Below, in pieces: positions 1 to 10,775 of a stretch of DNA of 64,000 nt; within the stretch, counting starts at the first letter, position 1; every line of letters begins with the position of its first letter. The position numbers and the translations under genes were made by a program. This DNA comes from Dugong dugon (Eukaryota; Chordata; Mammalia; Sirenia; Dugongidae), in the NCBI GenBank assembly GCA_030035585.1, contig CM057481.1, positions 58,289,128 through 58,353,127 of the forward strand, in the 5' to 3' direction. The notes beneath the pieces are model-generated. The model was not told where the DNA came from. It made no database searches and saw only the letters and a list, made by a program, of their open reading frames with translations.

Positions 1-580
1 AGTCAACTAAAAAAACTATTATTAATAATTAGCCAGTAAGACCAAAAGGGGAGATATATATATATCCCTTCATCATAAATAAGCCACTAAAAATTTGTAT
101 GCTAATTATTTAATTAGAAGATGGCACATGGAGTTGGTCAGTTTTGTGACTGAGTCACTTTTATAAGTGTTTACACTACTTTAGTGCTACTGGAATGCAA
201 ACACAAATACTCAAGATGAGAAAACATGGCTTTAATAAGATAGGAAACACACACATAGTTTATGGGGTTGACTCTGAGTTAGTTTCTATTCCATTTTGAC
301 AATAAAAGGATGTGCCGAGTCAGACTGCCAATATGAAAATGTCTGAAAGAATTAATCTAGTAAAGATTTACCAGAGTTTTGTCAATTACAACATTTATAT
401 GCAATCCTTGTTATGAAAATTTGAACCCTTTATGAACAGATAAAATGATATTGCAATAGCCCCAGACAGTACAACATGAGTTTCCAACAAGTCATGTCGA
501 GTTTATTTATGTAAATAAGCTTTGACTAAGAGATACCTGCTTTTAAATTGAGCCTCCCTTCAAAACTGTTCTGAGAAAGC

Positions 581-715
581 TGGTGATAGGGAACCCAGGG
601 TTGAGTAGGGACAGTGTTGATGTGTAGGTAGGTTGTCATAGGGCAACATGTGTACTAACTGTTTAATGAGAAACTATTTTGTTCTGTAAACCTTCATCTA
701 AAGTGAGAATAGCAG
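581..715 (+). mobile_element. L1 3' UTR fragment
   Basis: This stretch matches the last part of the long L1 ending at 37478: the same order of a GGGAACCC block, a GTGTACTAACTGTTTAATGA block and TTCTGTAAACCTTCATCT. It is diverged and lacks a clean poly(A). It lies in KBTBD8 intron 3, antisense to the gene. Confidence 0.7.
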
Positions 716-804
716 CACAATCGGAATAGCGTAGTCGATGTCACTGAACAGTGCATGTAGAAATTTTTGAAATGGTGTATCTTTGGCTATGCATATTTTC
801 ACCA
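716..804 (+). mobile_element. Older L1 (L1M-type) tail
   Basis: The sequence around TCACTGAACAGTGCATG followed by TATTTTCACCAAAATAAAA resembles the tail of the old L1 at 41690-41780. It is wedged between two younger L1 3' UTR pieces, so this is a nested repeat cluster. Confidence 0.5.
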
Positions 805-945
805 AAATAAAAGGTTGAGAAGGGAGAGGGTTGACATGTTGTGGGGTTGTTAACCAATGTCATAAAACAATATGTGTACTACTGTTTAATGAGAAACTAT
901 TTGTTCTGTAAACCTTCACCTGAAGTACAATTAAAAAAAAAAAAA
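805..945 (+). mobile_element. L1 3' UTR fragment with poly(A)
   Basis: Second copy of the young L1 tail: GTTGACATGTTGTGGGGTTG, then the ACAATATGTGTACTA block, then CTGTAAACCTTCACCTGAAG and an A-run at 931-945. The same words occur at 37350-37478 and, reversed, at 20437-20600. Confidence 0.75.
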
Positions 946-1052
946 ACAAAAACCTGTTCTGAAATTTAATAGGTGTCTTGATTAAACAAGGTAAGACTCA
1001 AAAGCTTTGTCTGAGTTGGAGAGGTTAAAATATAGGGTGTTAAAACCTTCTC

Positions 1053-1200
1053 TGGAGTCCCTGGGTGGAAGAAAAGAACTGGCGATCTACTTCCAAAATA
1101 TCAGCCATTGAAAACTCTATGGAGCACAATTCTACTCTGACATACATGGTGGGGTCTCCAGGAGTCAGAATAGACTCAACAGCAACTGGTTATGGTTTTA
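1053..1200 (+). mobile_element. AfroSINE copy, diverged
   Basis: It starts with GAGTCCCTGGGTGG, has the central block ATCTACTTCCAAAA-TCAGCCATTG, and ends with the shared tail GGAGTCAGAATAGACTCAAC. It is a subtype like the copy at 1618. It is intronic in KBTBD8, antisense to the gene. Confidence 0.75.
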
Positions 1201-1617
1201 AACACTTCTCTGAGTTAAGGTGTACAGGTGCCCACATGGGGGCAATGGGGTTGATTCCTTATGGTTTTTCCCTGAGCTGGTGAGATATAATGGGAAGGGG
1301 GTGGGAACTGGAGAAACCATGAGAACAGAAATTCTATAGTTATTAAGGAGAGCATCAACCTGGAGACATACCATGACAAAATGGTCAATAAAGAAACTTC
1401 ACATAATCAGGGATGGTCATAAAAAATTTTAAAAAAAACTGTTCTGAACTAGGTTTACTCTTATCTACAAATTCAACTGCCTACCTAATAATAGTGACCC
1501 TTTAACTTCAATTTTCCTTAAAACAGCTTGTTAAACCACTAGTTGTTGTCTGCATATCACCTGCCCTTATTGAAACTTTTTCTTGATAAAGAAAATATGA
1601 ATGAAAACTTTCTAAAA

Positions 1618-1823
1618 GTGGATGGTGCAAATGGTAAAGCACTCAACTGCTAACCAAAAGGTTGCAGGTTCAAGTCCACCCAGAGGCACCTCAAAATAAA
1701 GGCCTGGAGATCTACTTCTGAAAAATCAGCCATTGAAAACCCTACAGAGCACAGTTCTACTTTGACACACATGGGGTCACCATCAGTTGAAATCCACTCA
1801 ACAGCAGCTAGTTTTTGGTTTAA
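1618..1823 (+). mobile_element. AfroSINE copy
   Basis: A tRNA-like head (GGATGGTGCAAATGGTAAAG, then GCTAACCAAAAGGTTGCAGG with a B-box-like GGTTCAAGTCC) is followed by the body and the tail GAAATCCACTCAACAGCAGC. It is a full-length, diverged copy in intron 3 of KBTBD8. Confidence 0.85.
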
Positions 1824-3400
1824 AGTGTACTATCCCTCTATAAATTTCTTATAGAAAAGAAGCATGTCACAAAAAACAGTTGATTTTTAAAATCTAAAGT
1901 CCTGTTTAATAAATTAAAACCAATGATGAGTAACTGAGAAAAACCTCAGGGCCTCTGACTCCTAATATATAAAATATAACCTCAGATGTAAAGATGTTCC
2001 TTCCAGCCCTGAAATTCTATATATTCATTGCTATTTTGCTTTAGTATTTACATTAATATGCAACCTTTACCTTCCAATTGGGAGTTTTATAATTAATTCT
2101 GCCTCCATCTGCTAACAGCACATATTGGATAGGTTACGCATCCATTCCAACACTCCATTTTCTGGAAAGACCAACTAACCCAAGTCATGCCATCCCTCTA
2201 GGTAAAGTAAGACACTAGAAGGTACTACTCCCTCTGGAGAATTAATTTTATACTGAACTTAAAACAAAGGAGTTCAGGCATTTCTAGGAAATTTTAAGTC
2301 AAAAGATTAGAGCAAAAAACAATTTTTTTTTTAAATGGGATACGAGCTAAAAAATCATCCACAACTTCAGGCAAGTTGTCCCCTTTTCCTTGTTTATTAA
2401 AATAGTGGTGTGAGGAAAACATTCATATATAACCAATTAACAAATGCAGAAGAGGAAGAGATTTGGTATTACCTACACTGCATACATCATTCAAGGAACT
2501 AAAATGTGTAAGAAACCAAAAAACCAAAAACATTAGATACCACAAATCAGAACTTTGCATCAAGTATCTTATTTACTTCTCACACAGTCACTCTTCCTCT
2601 GTCCACTTCTCACAGCCACTCTTTCCACTTGCACTGTATCATCTTGGCCAGAGAACTGGTCTTTAATAGTTTAAAAAAAAAAAAAAAGCTAAGTACATTA
2701 GATAGTCCCTCATACCTGACAGTGGTAAAAGTAACAAAAAGGTGCCATCTCCAAGTTTTCAGTGAAAAAATTCAAAACAACGTATTACGTAAGGCAGTGT
2801 AAACTGCAGTGGAATTAAAATCTGAAGACTGTAATTTCAAATTCTTTGTAATTAAGTTTCATAGCCTTTGTGATTATAAAACTTATACAAAACGCCTTGG
2901 CAAGTGAATAGTACAAATTTAATGCTTTGTTCTTTTTTCTCTTTTAAACTAATCCAGTAAGTTCCATAAGAAAAGCAATTGCTACAACATGCCTTAATTA
3001 TATACTATTGAAGAGCAAAAAAAGTCACGTATTGACCTTGCTTTCATGTTTACAGTCTTAAAAAGTACTCTGAAGTAGTGGTTCTCCAAAAACGCTGAAC
3101 TATGATTTATTAAAGAATGTTTTCAAAAATCCTTATGCCACATGATATTAAAACACAATAAGAACATAAAATAACTTACAGGATCGTTTTAGTTACTTCA
3201 AAATACCTGCCTCTTTTAACTCAAAAGTGTGTCTTTCTTTATAGGTCCTTTCAAGAATAGAACTGTTCCAACAAATAGTTTATAAGGAAGTGAGAGGTAT
3301 TCCTTGAGTAACAGGAGCAAACACCTTTTTTAGGATAATTAAGTTAACAATACTGGATGTGTCACCCTTCCATGAAGAACTAAATCACTTAGTCACCTAC
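1824..3400 (-). other. KBTBD8 intron 3, proximal part
   Basis: The intron starts at 3400 reading leftward with GTAGGTGA. The stretch is AT-rich and without an ORF of note. I saw no clear repeat except A-runs near 2320 and 2670. The remainder of the intron to position 1 holds L1 and SINE pieces. Confidence 0.7.
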
Positions 3401-4515
3401 CCTGTAAAACATAGATCTTCTCTTTGTACTCCACAGCATTATGAAACTCCATTGCAACAGGCATTGCGCAAACAGTCCTCCAACAATTCTCTCTGCTGTC
3501 ATAGCACTCCACGGATTTTAGTGAGTTTCTCCCATCACCTTCATAAACACGACCTCCAATTGCATACATCTTACCACAGCAATATACCAGTTTGCAACCT
3601 ATTCGGGCCCGAAGCAAGGGTGGTTTGGATATCCATCTATTGGTAGTATGATCATACATCCAGAAATCATTTTCTGCCTTATGGTCTATGGAGACCTCGC
3701 TGCTGCTCGGCCTGTACCCTCCGGCAATGAAAATGTCATTATCTGGTGACACAAGTATCCCAACTTCTCTCAGGTCATTTGGTGGTTTGCATAGTTTAAA
3801 CACTCTTCCTGTGGCTATATCTAGACAAGGCACTGTTTGCTTCTTTCCTGAGTGTTTGTGGGCAGCATCAAAACATATGATCATTTCAGAAGCAGTCATT
3901 CCAAGCCTCTGGGTACAGCCATTGGTGCTGGATGGTCCCTTTTCTCCACAGCTTTTGGCGATCGCCTGTGCAAACTGAGGTGGAATTGTCTCTATAAAGG
4001 TATCTTCCATTAGAGGAAAACGTATGCATTTGGCAAAAATTTCTGGAAGGTGAACTTCTCTTTCATTCTGTTCATGTTCAAACCACCTTATAATGCTTTC
4101 ATAAACATGCTCTTCTCGGTCTACGTTTAAATCATCACTGTCTAGTATGCTTATGAGTTGGTCTTTTGTCAACTCGAGAAACTCTTGTTCTTTGGTGACA
4201 CACAGGAACTTTTTACGAATGTATTCTTTTGATCGATCTCCAAGTTCTTGATGACCGTAATGATCCGCAAAGACGAAGACTCCAATAGAATTTTGTGGCT
4301 CCAAATGACTAATCATATATTTAGCACACTGGTCTTGGATGGAAGGAATCTGGAAGATACTAGCTGCAGTGAACAAGGCTTGAACATTGGCCTCTGTCAG
4401 AATCACTCTGGAGGTATAGGCATAGTTCAACACTAAATCCATTGATTCAGCTTCAACACCAACTATCCGAACTTCTTTCTGAGTACTTTCCGTAAGGCCG
4501 CTAGTAAACATGGAT
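3401..4515 (-). CDS. KBTBD8: KBTBD8 exon 3: BTB end, BACK domain, first Kelch blades
   Basis: KBTBD8 is a substrate adaptor of the CUL3 RING ubiquitin ligase. It is known to direct monoubiquitylation of the ribosome-biogenesis factors NOLC1 and TCOF1 during neural crest specification. This exon encodes 371 full residues. It opens in the BTB fold (SMFTSGLTES, then LVLNYAYTSR), continues through the BACK domain (about exon residues 60-170, with EHVYESIIRWFEHEQNERE and FAKCIRFPLMED), and enters the propeller (IFIAGGYRPSSSE, MYAIGGRVYEGDGRN and the WMYDHTTNRW blade). The upstream acceptor is CTTAG/A at 4516-4515 and the donor is CAGG/GTAGGT at 3401-3400. An ORF call that continues to 3393 runs eight bases into the intron. 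The match to the mammalian protein is near-identical from memory and the frame is open, so the locus is functional-looking, not a retrocopy. Confidence 0.96.
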
Positions 4516-5672
4516 CTAAGGAGGAAAGAGTAGTTAATATTCTATGTGTGCTACAAATAAAATTCATCGTGGCAAATTTTTGGAAGTATAAAGTTAACCT
4601 TTGAAACTGAATGAAAATTTCCTAACATGTTTCCTGATGTTCTGAAGAGGGATAAAAAGCAGAAGGATTGAGTCTGGCTTATCTCAAAAACCCTATTCTC
4701 AGTGCCAGTCCTCTTTGTGCCAACTCTGAAAAAAAGAGCATACCTAATTAAAGCAAACCAAAAGGTGACATGGCATATTCCAAGGCAACTTATTTTCCCT
4801 GGCACTCCTATCCAGGCTTCTGGTCAAGTTGCCTTAGGGACTCCAAATCTTAAAATCACTGTGCCAGTCAGAAAGTTTAAGAATACTTACACGATCTCAA
4901 AGTGATACATTAGAATACAAAGAGACTATCTTCTACAACTTTCCATGTCCCAGGGGAAATTATTAGTCAATATTTGCCCAAAATATATCTTTAAAAGTTC
5001 CATCTTAGAAAATCAAGATGTTCTCTAAACTGCATATTCTCTACCTATTCCGTTTTATAACTAGTATCTTTTGAATGGTTCCTTAATTATTATAAAGCCT
5101 GTAAAGAACACTTACCCTTGGACATCTTGAAAACCTTTGTTTAAAAAAAACTTAATTTTCTCAAAGTTACCATACTTTACATATTTATATCTAGACACAA
5201 GATAAAGATTATGGTAGAGTTAATATAGTGGTAATGCCTTCTTCTAAATAAAGTTTAAAAGCTAGCTGATTCTTTGGGGATAATGGTTTTTAAAATCCAA
5301 AAATTCTGCCTTTGAGACCACACCTTTTTTTCTTTTTTTAATTAAAGTATCAGTGTGTTTATAGAGCTTTCTTGGCCAAAACATTAAGTAGTCAAAAGCC
5401 TGGCTCTTTCTATTAAATTAATCACTTATAAATGCCATTTGCCTCCCCCCGCCTCTCCTTTAATGCTTCTTTCTAGGCTGCTTTTGAAACTAAATATAAA
5501 AATCTAATCAAAAGCAATTTTGAAGGCTTTTTGAGGAATGGACTGTGTACTATTTATCTTTGTTTTCATGGTCCAGGATGTTTAACAGATGTTTGTTGAA
5601 GAAATTAACCTAATATTAGTGATACAGTTGATTATTCAGGTCTGCAGGAGATCCCTCCCACTTTATTTGTAA

Positions 5673-5725
5673 ATGCTGTTATGAATTGGAATTGACTCAA
5701 CAGCAACGGGTTTGTTTTTCCTTAA
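5673..5725 (+). mobile_element. AfroSINE 3' tail fragment
   Basis: Only the RTE-like tail is visible: GCTGTTATGAATTGGAATTG, then ACTCAACAGCAACGGGTTTG. It is a short intronic remnant. Confidence 0.6.
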
Positions 5726-6714
5726 TGTTATGAAAAATATCCTTAAACAGGAAGATTCCCAGTCACTTTTTAAGTCTCCATCAAACGTAGAATTAATTTG
5801 AAAATGCAATATGGGAAATATTGGAGGTATACAGGGCACAAGGACTCAGCTTGCTGCCTGAATTAGCCATCTTTGAGTCCTATTTTTACTTCTACGATGT
5901 AAATTTTAAGTTTAATATCACACAGGCTTTTTTGCTTACTAAAAACTATATTTTTTTTTCAATTTGGGTGTTGCTGAAAAGCTCAGCTATACAGCTACCA
6001 ATTAAAAAGAAAAATAAAGTCCTTCATCAGGCAGAGATTAACTCCCAAAGGAGAACATTATCGCATATCCCTTTATCACGGGAACCACTACGAACACGAA
6101 CAGGCTGGTCACACACAGGAGCAGTCTGACATTTGAGGAGTTCTCAAATCAGCTATTTCTATTTGTTCTAACAGATTCTGTATGTAAACGCTATATAAAG
6201 TGGGAGCACTTCCTCACACAAAATTTTGAGCAGCAACAAGTTTGTAATAATCATGCAAATGTTAATCCTGACAAGTCACTGGGATCACAGAAGTCATGCC
6301 AGATCTCCAGCTATTCTAATTCATACACCAGTGACGCAAGACTTTGAAATTATTAATTATTAAGAAACTTATTCTATAGAAATACCTGTAGCAAGAAATA
6401 AGAATCTAATTACTATAAGTTTCTAGCCAAGTATCTTCCTTTGAATTCCCATATCTTATGTTTAGAAAGTTTTCCATACATTTTCATACATTCTTGGGAA
6501 TTAAGAAAATATTTTAGCATACTTCTTTAAAGCAATTCATCTAAGTCTTCAAAATTAGGACATTTAAATAATTCAGAGTATAAAATTTCAATAAAATATA
6601 GGCATTTCACTTTGTAGTTAAATTTTTTTTTTTAACCATTCAAATTTAACATATAATAAAAACTTCTGAAAGCACTTTAAAAAGGACCCACTCTACTCAT
6701 TCTTGTTCCTTAGT

Positions 6715-6905
6715 CATCTGGTGACTAAGAACCCTGGTTCAGGAATCAAATCCTGCCTTTGCCAATTCCTAGTTAGACAGGTGATTTGGACAGGTCACTT
6801 AAGCTCCTTGAGCCTCAGTTTTTTCATATGTAAAATCAGGATAACAACTGTGCAGAGACAGGATTATAATAATTATATAGAGTAATACATGTAAACAAAG
6901 TGTGA
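6715..6905 (+). mobile_element. MIR SINE remnant
   Basis: The pattern is MIR-like: CTGGTTCAGGAATCAAATCC, then CAGGTCACTTAAGCTCCTTG, then AGCCTCAGTTTTTTCATATG and TAAAATCAGGATAA. It is an ancient mammal-wide repeat in KBTBD8 intron 2. Confidence 0.75.
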
Positions 6906-7689
6906 CATATATTTAAACACATATGATCTAATCATATCTAATGGATAACTGGGATAAGTGAAATATCACCAGTAGTTTCCATTAGCAGGCCAAACTTCTT
7001 AACCTTCTGAGTATGTGAGTTTCATCTTTTTTCTTTCCAGCTCCTGTCATGTGACGGTTAATACTTAATAGCCCAATAACCTACCCTAGGCAAGTCTAAG
7101 TGGTTAGTTACATCACTAGCACCAGACCAAAGTGACTATATTTAACCTAGTATTCTGAGAAAGAGGAACCAGAAACTACTGTCTGGAACACTATACTACT
7201 ATGTGCCCTACAAAGGTAAGCACCTTCAAAAGCACATTTAGAGTGTGTGTGGGAAGATGATTTTACTATCATTCATGCACCCCTTTTGAATATTGAAAGG
7301 CTGAAAAAAGTGAGCACTTGAAACAAAAGAAGTTAAACTCAGGAAGCTACCTTTATCACTAGAGTATGAAATTATTTCTTAGATCCAAGTTTTAAAACTT
7401 CACTTTTCAAAGTTTAATGATTCACAAATATTAACATCATTGAAAATGAAAACTTAGCTTGAAAATACAGAAAATCTTGGAAATAATCACTAGTCTGGGG
7501 CCTAAGGTACACAGAAACAGTATTTCATTTTTATTTCACTGCTTTTACCACCATTGCATTAAAATAATCTACTGCGTATTTTGAATGTTAAAAGAGTTAC
7601 ATGCACTAAACAAATATGCATCATGGATAACCTTTCAGAATTCTAGATCAAAACTCTCCAACAAAGCTTTCAGTGACGGAAATTCTATC

Positions 7690-8007
7690 TGCCCTGTCCA
7701 ATATGGCAGCCACTAGCTACATGGCACAGTGGTTAAGAGCCTGGCTGCTAACCAAAAGTTCAAATCCACCATACGCTCCTTGGAAACCCTATGGGGCAGT
7801 TCTACTCTGTCCTATAGGGTTACTAAGAGTCAGAACTGACTGGACAGCAATGGGTTGTTTTTTGTTTGTTTGTTTTTGAGCTACATGTAGCTACTGAGCA
7901 CTTGAAATGTGGCTAGTGCACCAGCAGAACTGAAAATTTAATTTTAGATAATTTAAATTTAAATAGCCACATGTGGCTAGTGGCTGCCATACCGGGCAGC
8001 ACAATTC
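7690..8007 (+). mobile_element. hAT-Charlie MITE (MER3-like), split by a SINE
   Basis: The two ends are complementary: TCCAATATGGCAGCCACTAG on the left and CTAGTGGCTGCCATACCGGG on the right. The interior has GAGCACTTGAAATGTGGC and CCACATGTGGCTAG. An AfroSINE sits inside at 7724-7878. The family name is from memory and could be a sister family. Confidence 0.7.
7724..7878 (+). mobile_element. AfroSINE inside a hAT MITE
   Basis: A direct repeat AGCTACATG at 7715-7723 and 7879-7887 marks the target duplication. The body reads GCACAGTGGTTAAGAGCCTG, then TGGAAACCCTATGGGGCAG, and ends CTGGACAGCAATGGGTTG plus a GTTT-rich tail. Confidence 0.93.
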
Positions 8008-8262
8008 TAGATTTATCTGGTCATTTACCTAAAACAAACACAAGTGGACTAACTTAAAAAACCAACCACCTGAATTCTAGAGGAATCTCTTTAAGTCAAA
8101 AACAAGGGCTGTGTTAACAAGATAGGAACTGTTATCTGCTCTTCAGGAAACTCACTGCTTTAATCTTATTGTCTCATCTCAGTATAATAATCAAGTGGAC
8201 AATACTGAGGGGGAAAGGGAGTTCGGTTCGGATATCAATAGAAGTTTCTATCATCATCATAC

Positions 8263-8473
8263 CTGAAGTAGGGGCTGATTGCAGCAAGAACGTTTCTATG
8301 ACAGGAAAATGTTTTCCCATGATCCACTTCCACTACAATGTCTGTCAACTGTCCTTCATCGTACATTGTTTTGAGTTGCTTAAGAATACTGCAAGCATGG
8401 AAGGGGTCCATGGCATCGCTGGCTGTGTCTGAAGATGGAATTCCATTCGGTGTTGGGGAAGACTGACTTAAAT
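8263..8473 (-). CDS. KBTBD8: KBTBD8 exon 2: N-terminus and BTB domain start
   Basis: The exon encodes residues 6-76 of KBTBD8. A short Ser/Pro-rich lead (QSSPTPNGIPSSD) is followed by the first half of the BTB dimerisation and CUL3-binding fold (LKQLKTMYDEGQLTDIV, then HGKTFSCHRNVLAAISPYF). The acceptor is CCTCCTAG/A with exon base 8473. The donor is TTCAG/GTATGATG at 8263-8262. The length of 211 bases fits two bases finishing Asp6, 69 codons, and two bases of Arg76 that exon 3 completes. It is too short and split to appear as an ordinary ORF, and the plus-strand ORF over it (8169-8432) is an antisense shadow. Neighbours: exon 1 lies 633 bases upstream across a small intron inside the CpG island. 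Confidence 0.95.
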
Positions 8474-9106
8474 CTAGGAGGAGAAAAATCGTACAACCAC
8501 AAGCAGTTCCGAGCCAGTTACGGCGTCGCAGGCGTTTTTTGTTTGCTTGGCTTTTTTTTTTTTTTTTTTTTTAATCTCTTACAAAAAATACATATACGTA
8601 TATACACACACCACCTCATTGGACCACGAGCTAGGATCTGAGAGACAGAGAAAGAGAGCAGAGAGCGAGCTGCGGAACAAGTTCAAAGGCCAGCCTGCTC
8701 CTCGGGGAGCCCTGCAGCTCGATGCCCCGCGCTCGCGGAGGGACCACGCGGCGGGACAGGCGAGGGGTCTACGGTGACTCCGCTGAGAGCCGGGAGGTCC
8801 CAGCCGAGAGCGGAGGGTAAGAGCCTCACGAGAAAGGCTCGATGGGCGGCGGCCGCCGGTTCCCCTTCAACCGTCTCCCGAACCGGTCGGAGCAGCGGCT
8901 GGTACCCAGCCTAGCCATCCCTGCCCTGCTGGACCGCCCACCGCCTCCACGCCATCCATCCTCCCACCCTCACCGCCCTCCACCTCGGCATCCTCCTCTC
9001 CGCCAGCCCGGCTCCTGGTCTTCGCCACCTCCTCCGCTCACGATCTGTGTCTGGTCTAGTCCCCGGCCCACCTTCCCCCTACATCCTTAGCCACCACACG
9101 ACCCAC
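8474..9106 (-). other. KBTBD8 intron 1
   Basis: This short intron runs from GTGGGTCG at 9106 to CTCCTCCTAG at 8474. Most of it is GC-rich and belongs to the CpG island. A run of about 22 T at 8551-8572 and an AT-rich patch follow near the 3' end. Confidence 0.85.
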
Positions 9107-9122
9107 CTGCCGACGCGGCCAT
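9107..9122 (-). CDS. KBTBD8: KBTBD8 exon 1, start codon
   Basis: On the minus strand the ATG at 9122-9120 opens MAASA and the exon stops after one further base at 9107, followed by the donor GTGGGT. Joining to exon 2 gives MAASADLSQSSPTPNG, the expected KBTBD8 N-terminus. The start context GAGAAATGG has a purine at -3 and G at +4. The 5' UTR extends to higher coordinates but its start cannot be fixed from sequence. Confidence 0.93.
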
Positions 9123-9215
9123 TTCTCAGCGCGGCCCCGGCTCCAGCTATTTAAAGAGGAAATGTCATTTCGCTTCCCTCTCTCCCGGGTTCCGGCTCTT
9201 CCAAGCTACCCCTAG

Positions 9216-9220
9216 CCAAT
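9216..9220 (+). promoter_or_regulatory. CCAAT box (NF-Y type)
   Basis: AGCCAATGGGG is a good NF-Y core, about 95 bp upstream of the KBTBD8 ATG. It reads as ATTGG relative to the gene. Confidence 0.55.
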
Positions 9221-9272
9221 GGGGTGGACCATGTAGCCGGCTCCTCCCCCAGCCTCTGAATTCAGGGCGCCG

Positions 9273-9277
9273 ATTGG
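9273..9277 (-). promoter_or_regulatory. Inverted CCAAT box
   Basis: CCGATTGGCC on the plus strand gives CCAAT in the direction of KBTBD8, about 150 bp upstream of the ATG. It pairs with the oppositely oriented box at 9216. Confidence 0.55.
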
Positions 9278-9290
9278 CCACGGTGCGCGC

Positions 9291-9316
9291 GTTTGCGCGT
9301 CGGGAAATGTAGTTTC
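9291..9316 (-). promoter_or_regulatory. ZNF143/THAP11-like element 1
   Basis: In the gene's direction it reads GAAACTACATTTCCC followed by GACGCGCAAAC. This fits the ACTACA-WTTCCC half of the ZNF143/THAP11 (Staf) promoter motif, common in CpG-island promoters. Confidence 0.6.
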
Positions 9317-9436
9317 ACTGCTCCCGCTCCGCGTGGGCCGTCCCGGCGGAGACCCAAGCCGGGGATTTCTACTGGCTGGTTCGGGCGGCGGCGGCGAACT
9401 CGGAGCCTGCCAACCTGTGTCCGTGGGGAGCGCGGT

Positions 9437-9459
9437 GCCTGCCGGGAAAGGTAGTCTTC
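9437..9459 (-). promoter_or_regulatory. ZNF143/THAP11-like element 2
   Basis: In the gene's direction it reads AGACTACCTTTCCCGGCAGG, the same motif and orientation as element 1 and about 145 bp further upstream. It has one mismatch in the ACTACA half. Confidence 0.55.
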
Positions 9460-10014
9460 TGGCTGACGAGAGCTGTCATTCTGAGGGGCTGGAGTAGGGA
9501 AAGCTTGAAGTGCAAATTTCCCCACTTCAGGCCTCTCTCCTGGCCCCTGGCTCATTTTTTTTTTTTCCTTGACCTTTGTCCTTCATTCCCTAAACCCCCT
9601 GCCAAGGACTAGCTTCCGATATGAGAGCCGGCTCTGCGTGAGGGCTCTGACACCAGAAAAATTTGGAAATGGACAAGAGGGCTGTTGTCCAGAAATGTGA
9701 AGGAAATCTGACACCCACTCTGAAGAAAAATACTCAGGAGGCCCACCTGTGACACCCAATCGAAATAGTATCGCTTTGGCTGGTGCTTCGGTCTCCACAG
9801 ATCGATTTGGTCTAGTTACAGCGGCTGCTGAGGCGCTTTAACTCCTACACATGCTTTGCTTTTCTCGCACACCCAGAAAACACCTGTTCACACTTAAAAG
9901 CATGTAAGCACTATAGAGGGATTCAAGATGTCTTCCTTTTTGCTCCTAGGAAATGGAGAGTTACGATACTAAGTGGTCTGGAATTTCCTTTGAAGAAATA
10001 TTTGCGAGCACACT

Positions 10015-10180
10015 GAGCCTGGAGCCAAGGACAATTACTGAAGCCCTGGCTCTTTATTTACTATATGCGGGACCTTAGATAAGACCCTTCAACTCTTGAG
10101 CAGTTAGATCCCTCACCTGTAACATAAGAATAATAATCTCTATTCTATCCACCTCAGAGGCTGCAAGCCTTTTGAAAAAA
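10015..10180 (+). mobile_element. MIR SINE remnant
   Basis: MIR-like order: GAAGCCCTGGCTC, GACCTTAGATAAGACCC, then CTCACCTGTAACATAAGAAT and AATAATCTC. Ancient and diverged. Confidence 0.65.
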
Positions 10181-10775
10181 ATGCAGAAATTTTACTGTTG
10201 ACATGCTTTGATTTACTCATGTAGAAACATTTAATAGAGTGCCTCACATATTATAGATACTTAAAACTTCTAAAATAAATTTAAGGTGCAAATGAGCTAA
10301 CATTGGAAATGCTATTTGTAGACCTTTAAAATGTAAGGGAGTATTATCAGTGAATGAGAAGGAATTTTTAGTAAAGAATACAGTTAGCTAGCTTATGCAC
10401 GTTACTTTTCTAATACTGATACAATTTAACAGTTGAACTTCTTGATAAAGGAGATGAAGGATCTTGGATTTTAACCTGAGAGAGAGAGAGAATATGGAAT
10501 GATGCAAAACAATCCTGTAAGTCTGCTGAAAAATTCCATGCAAGTTAAGAAGAAGTGGTGTTTCCTCAGGTCTGGGGTTTATGGACATCAATATGCACTT
10601 TTAGGTCCTCTCTGTGAAAACCCCGACTGCACAGTCCTGCATGGATGAAATTGATTTAACTTTTGTTACTCATAACTTTCAATTTCCATTTTTTATGAAC
10701 CCATGCTCTTGCTTTCTAATTATGAAAACAGTGGAGTTTTCACTCACAATACTGACGGTATTAAGAAAAAAATGG

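Larger units (their letters stand above)
4516..8262 (-). other. KBTBD8 intron 2
   Basis: This intron runs from GTATGATG at 8262 to the CCTCCTTAG acceptor ending at 4516. It contains a MIR, a DNA-transposon remnant split by a SINE, and a short SINE tail (all listed separately). The rest is AT-rich and shows no further gene. Confidence 0.85.
1..9122 (-). other. KBTBD8: KBTBD8 gene, 5' part (exons 1-3; last exon outside window)
   Basis: Three exons on the minus strand join in phase into the N-terminal three quarters of KBTBD8. Exon 1 is 9107-9122, exon 2 is 8263-8473 and exon 3 is 3401-4515. The exon phases add up: exon 1 gives five residues plus one base, exon 2 completes Asp6 and ends inside Arg76, and exon 3 runs from Ser77 to the first base of Gly448. 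The known human protein is about 601 residues, so roughly 153 C-terminal residues are missing. I found no coding exon for them between 1 and 3400, so they should lie at lower coordinates. All splice borders are GT/AG. The gene is intact as far as it can be seen, with no frameshift or stop. Seen: exons, phases and splice sites. Known: family identity and length. Confidence 0.93.
8690..9460 (-). promoter_or_regulatory. CpG island promoter of KBTBD8
   Basis: GC content and CpG frequency rise sharply against the AT-rich surroundings (for example GCGCGCGTTTGCGCGTCG near 9286 and GCGGCGGCGGCGAAC near 9385). Exon 1 lies inside. The island carries two opposite CCAAT boxes and two ZNF143-like elements, listed separately. 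There is no convincing TATA box at the right distance. Such islands often fire in both directions, so a plus-strand noncoding transcript is possible, but nothing here proves one. Confidence 0.85.

Noticed and set aside
3359..3978. Plus-strand ORFs of 95 and 96 codons
   Set aside because: They lie antisense over KBTBD8 exon 3 and carry no family signature; they are shadows of the real exon.
8842..9090. 82-codon plus-strand ORF rich in Pro, His and Arg
   Set aside because: It lies in the CpG island over KBTBD8 intron 1. The composition follows from GC-rich DNA, and no domain or start support exists.
9148..9156. TATA-like CTTTAAATAG in the direction of KBTBD8
   Set aside because: It lies only about 26-34 bases upstream of the start codon, which would leave almost no 5' UTR; a CpG-island promoter does not need it.
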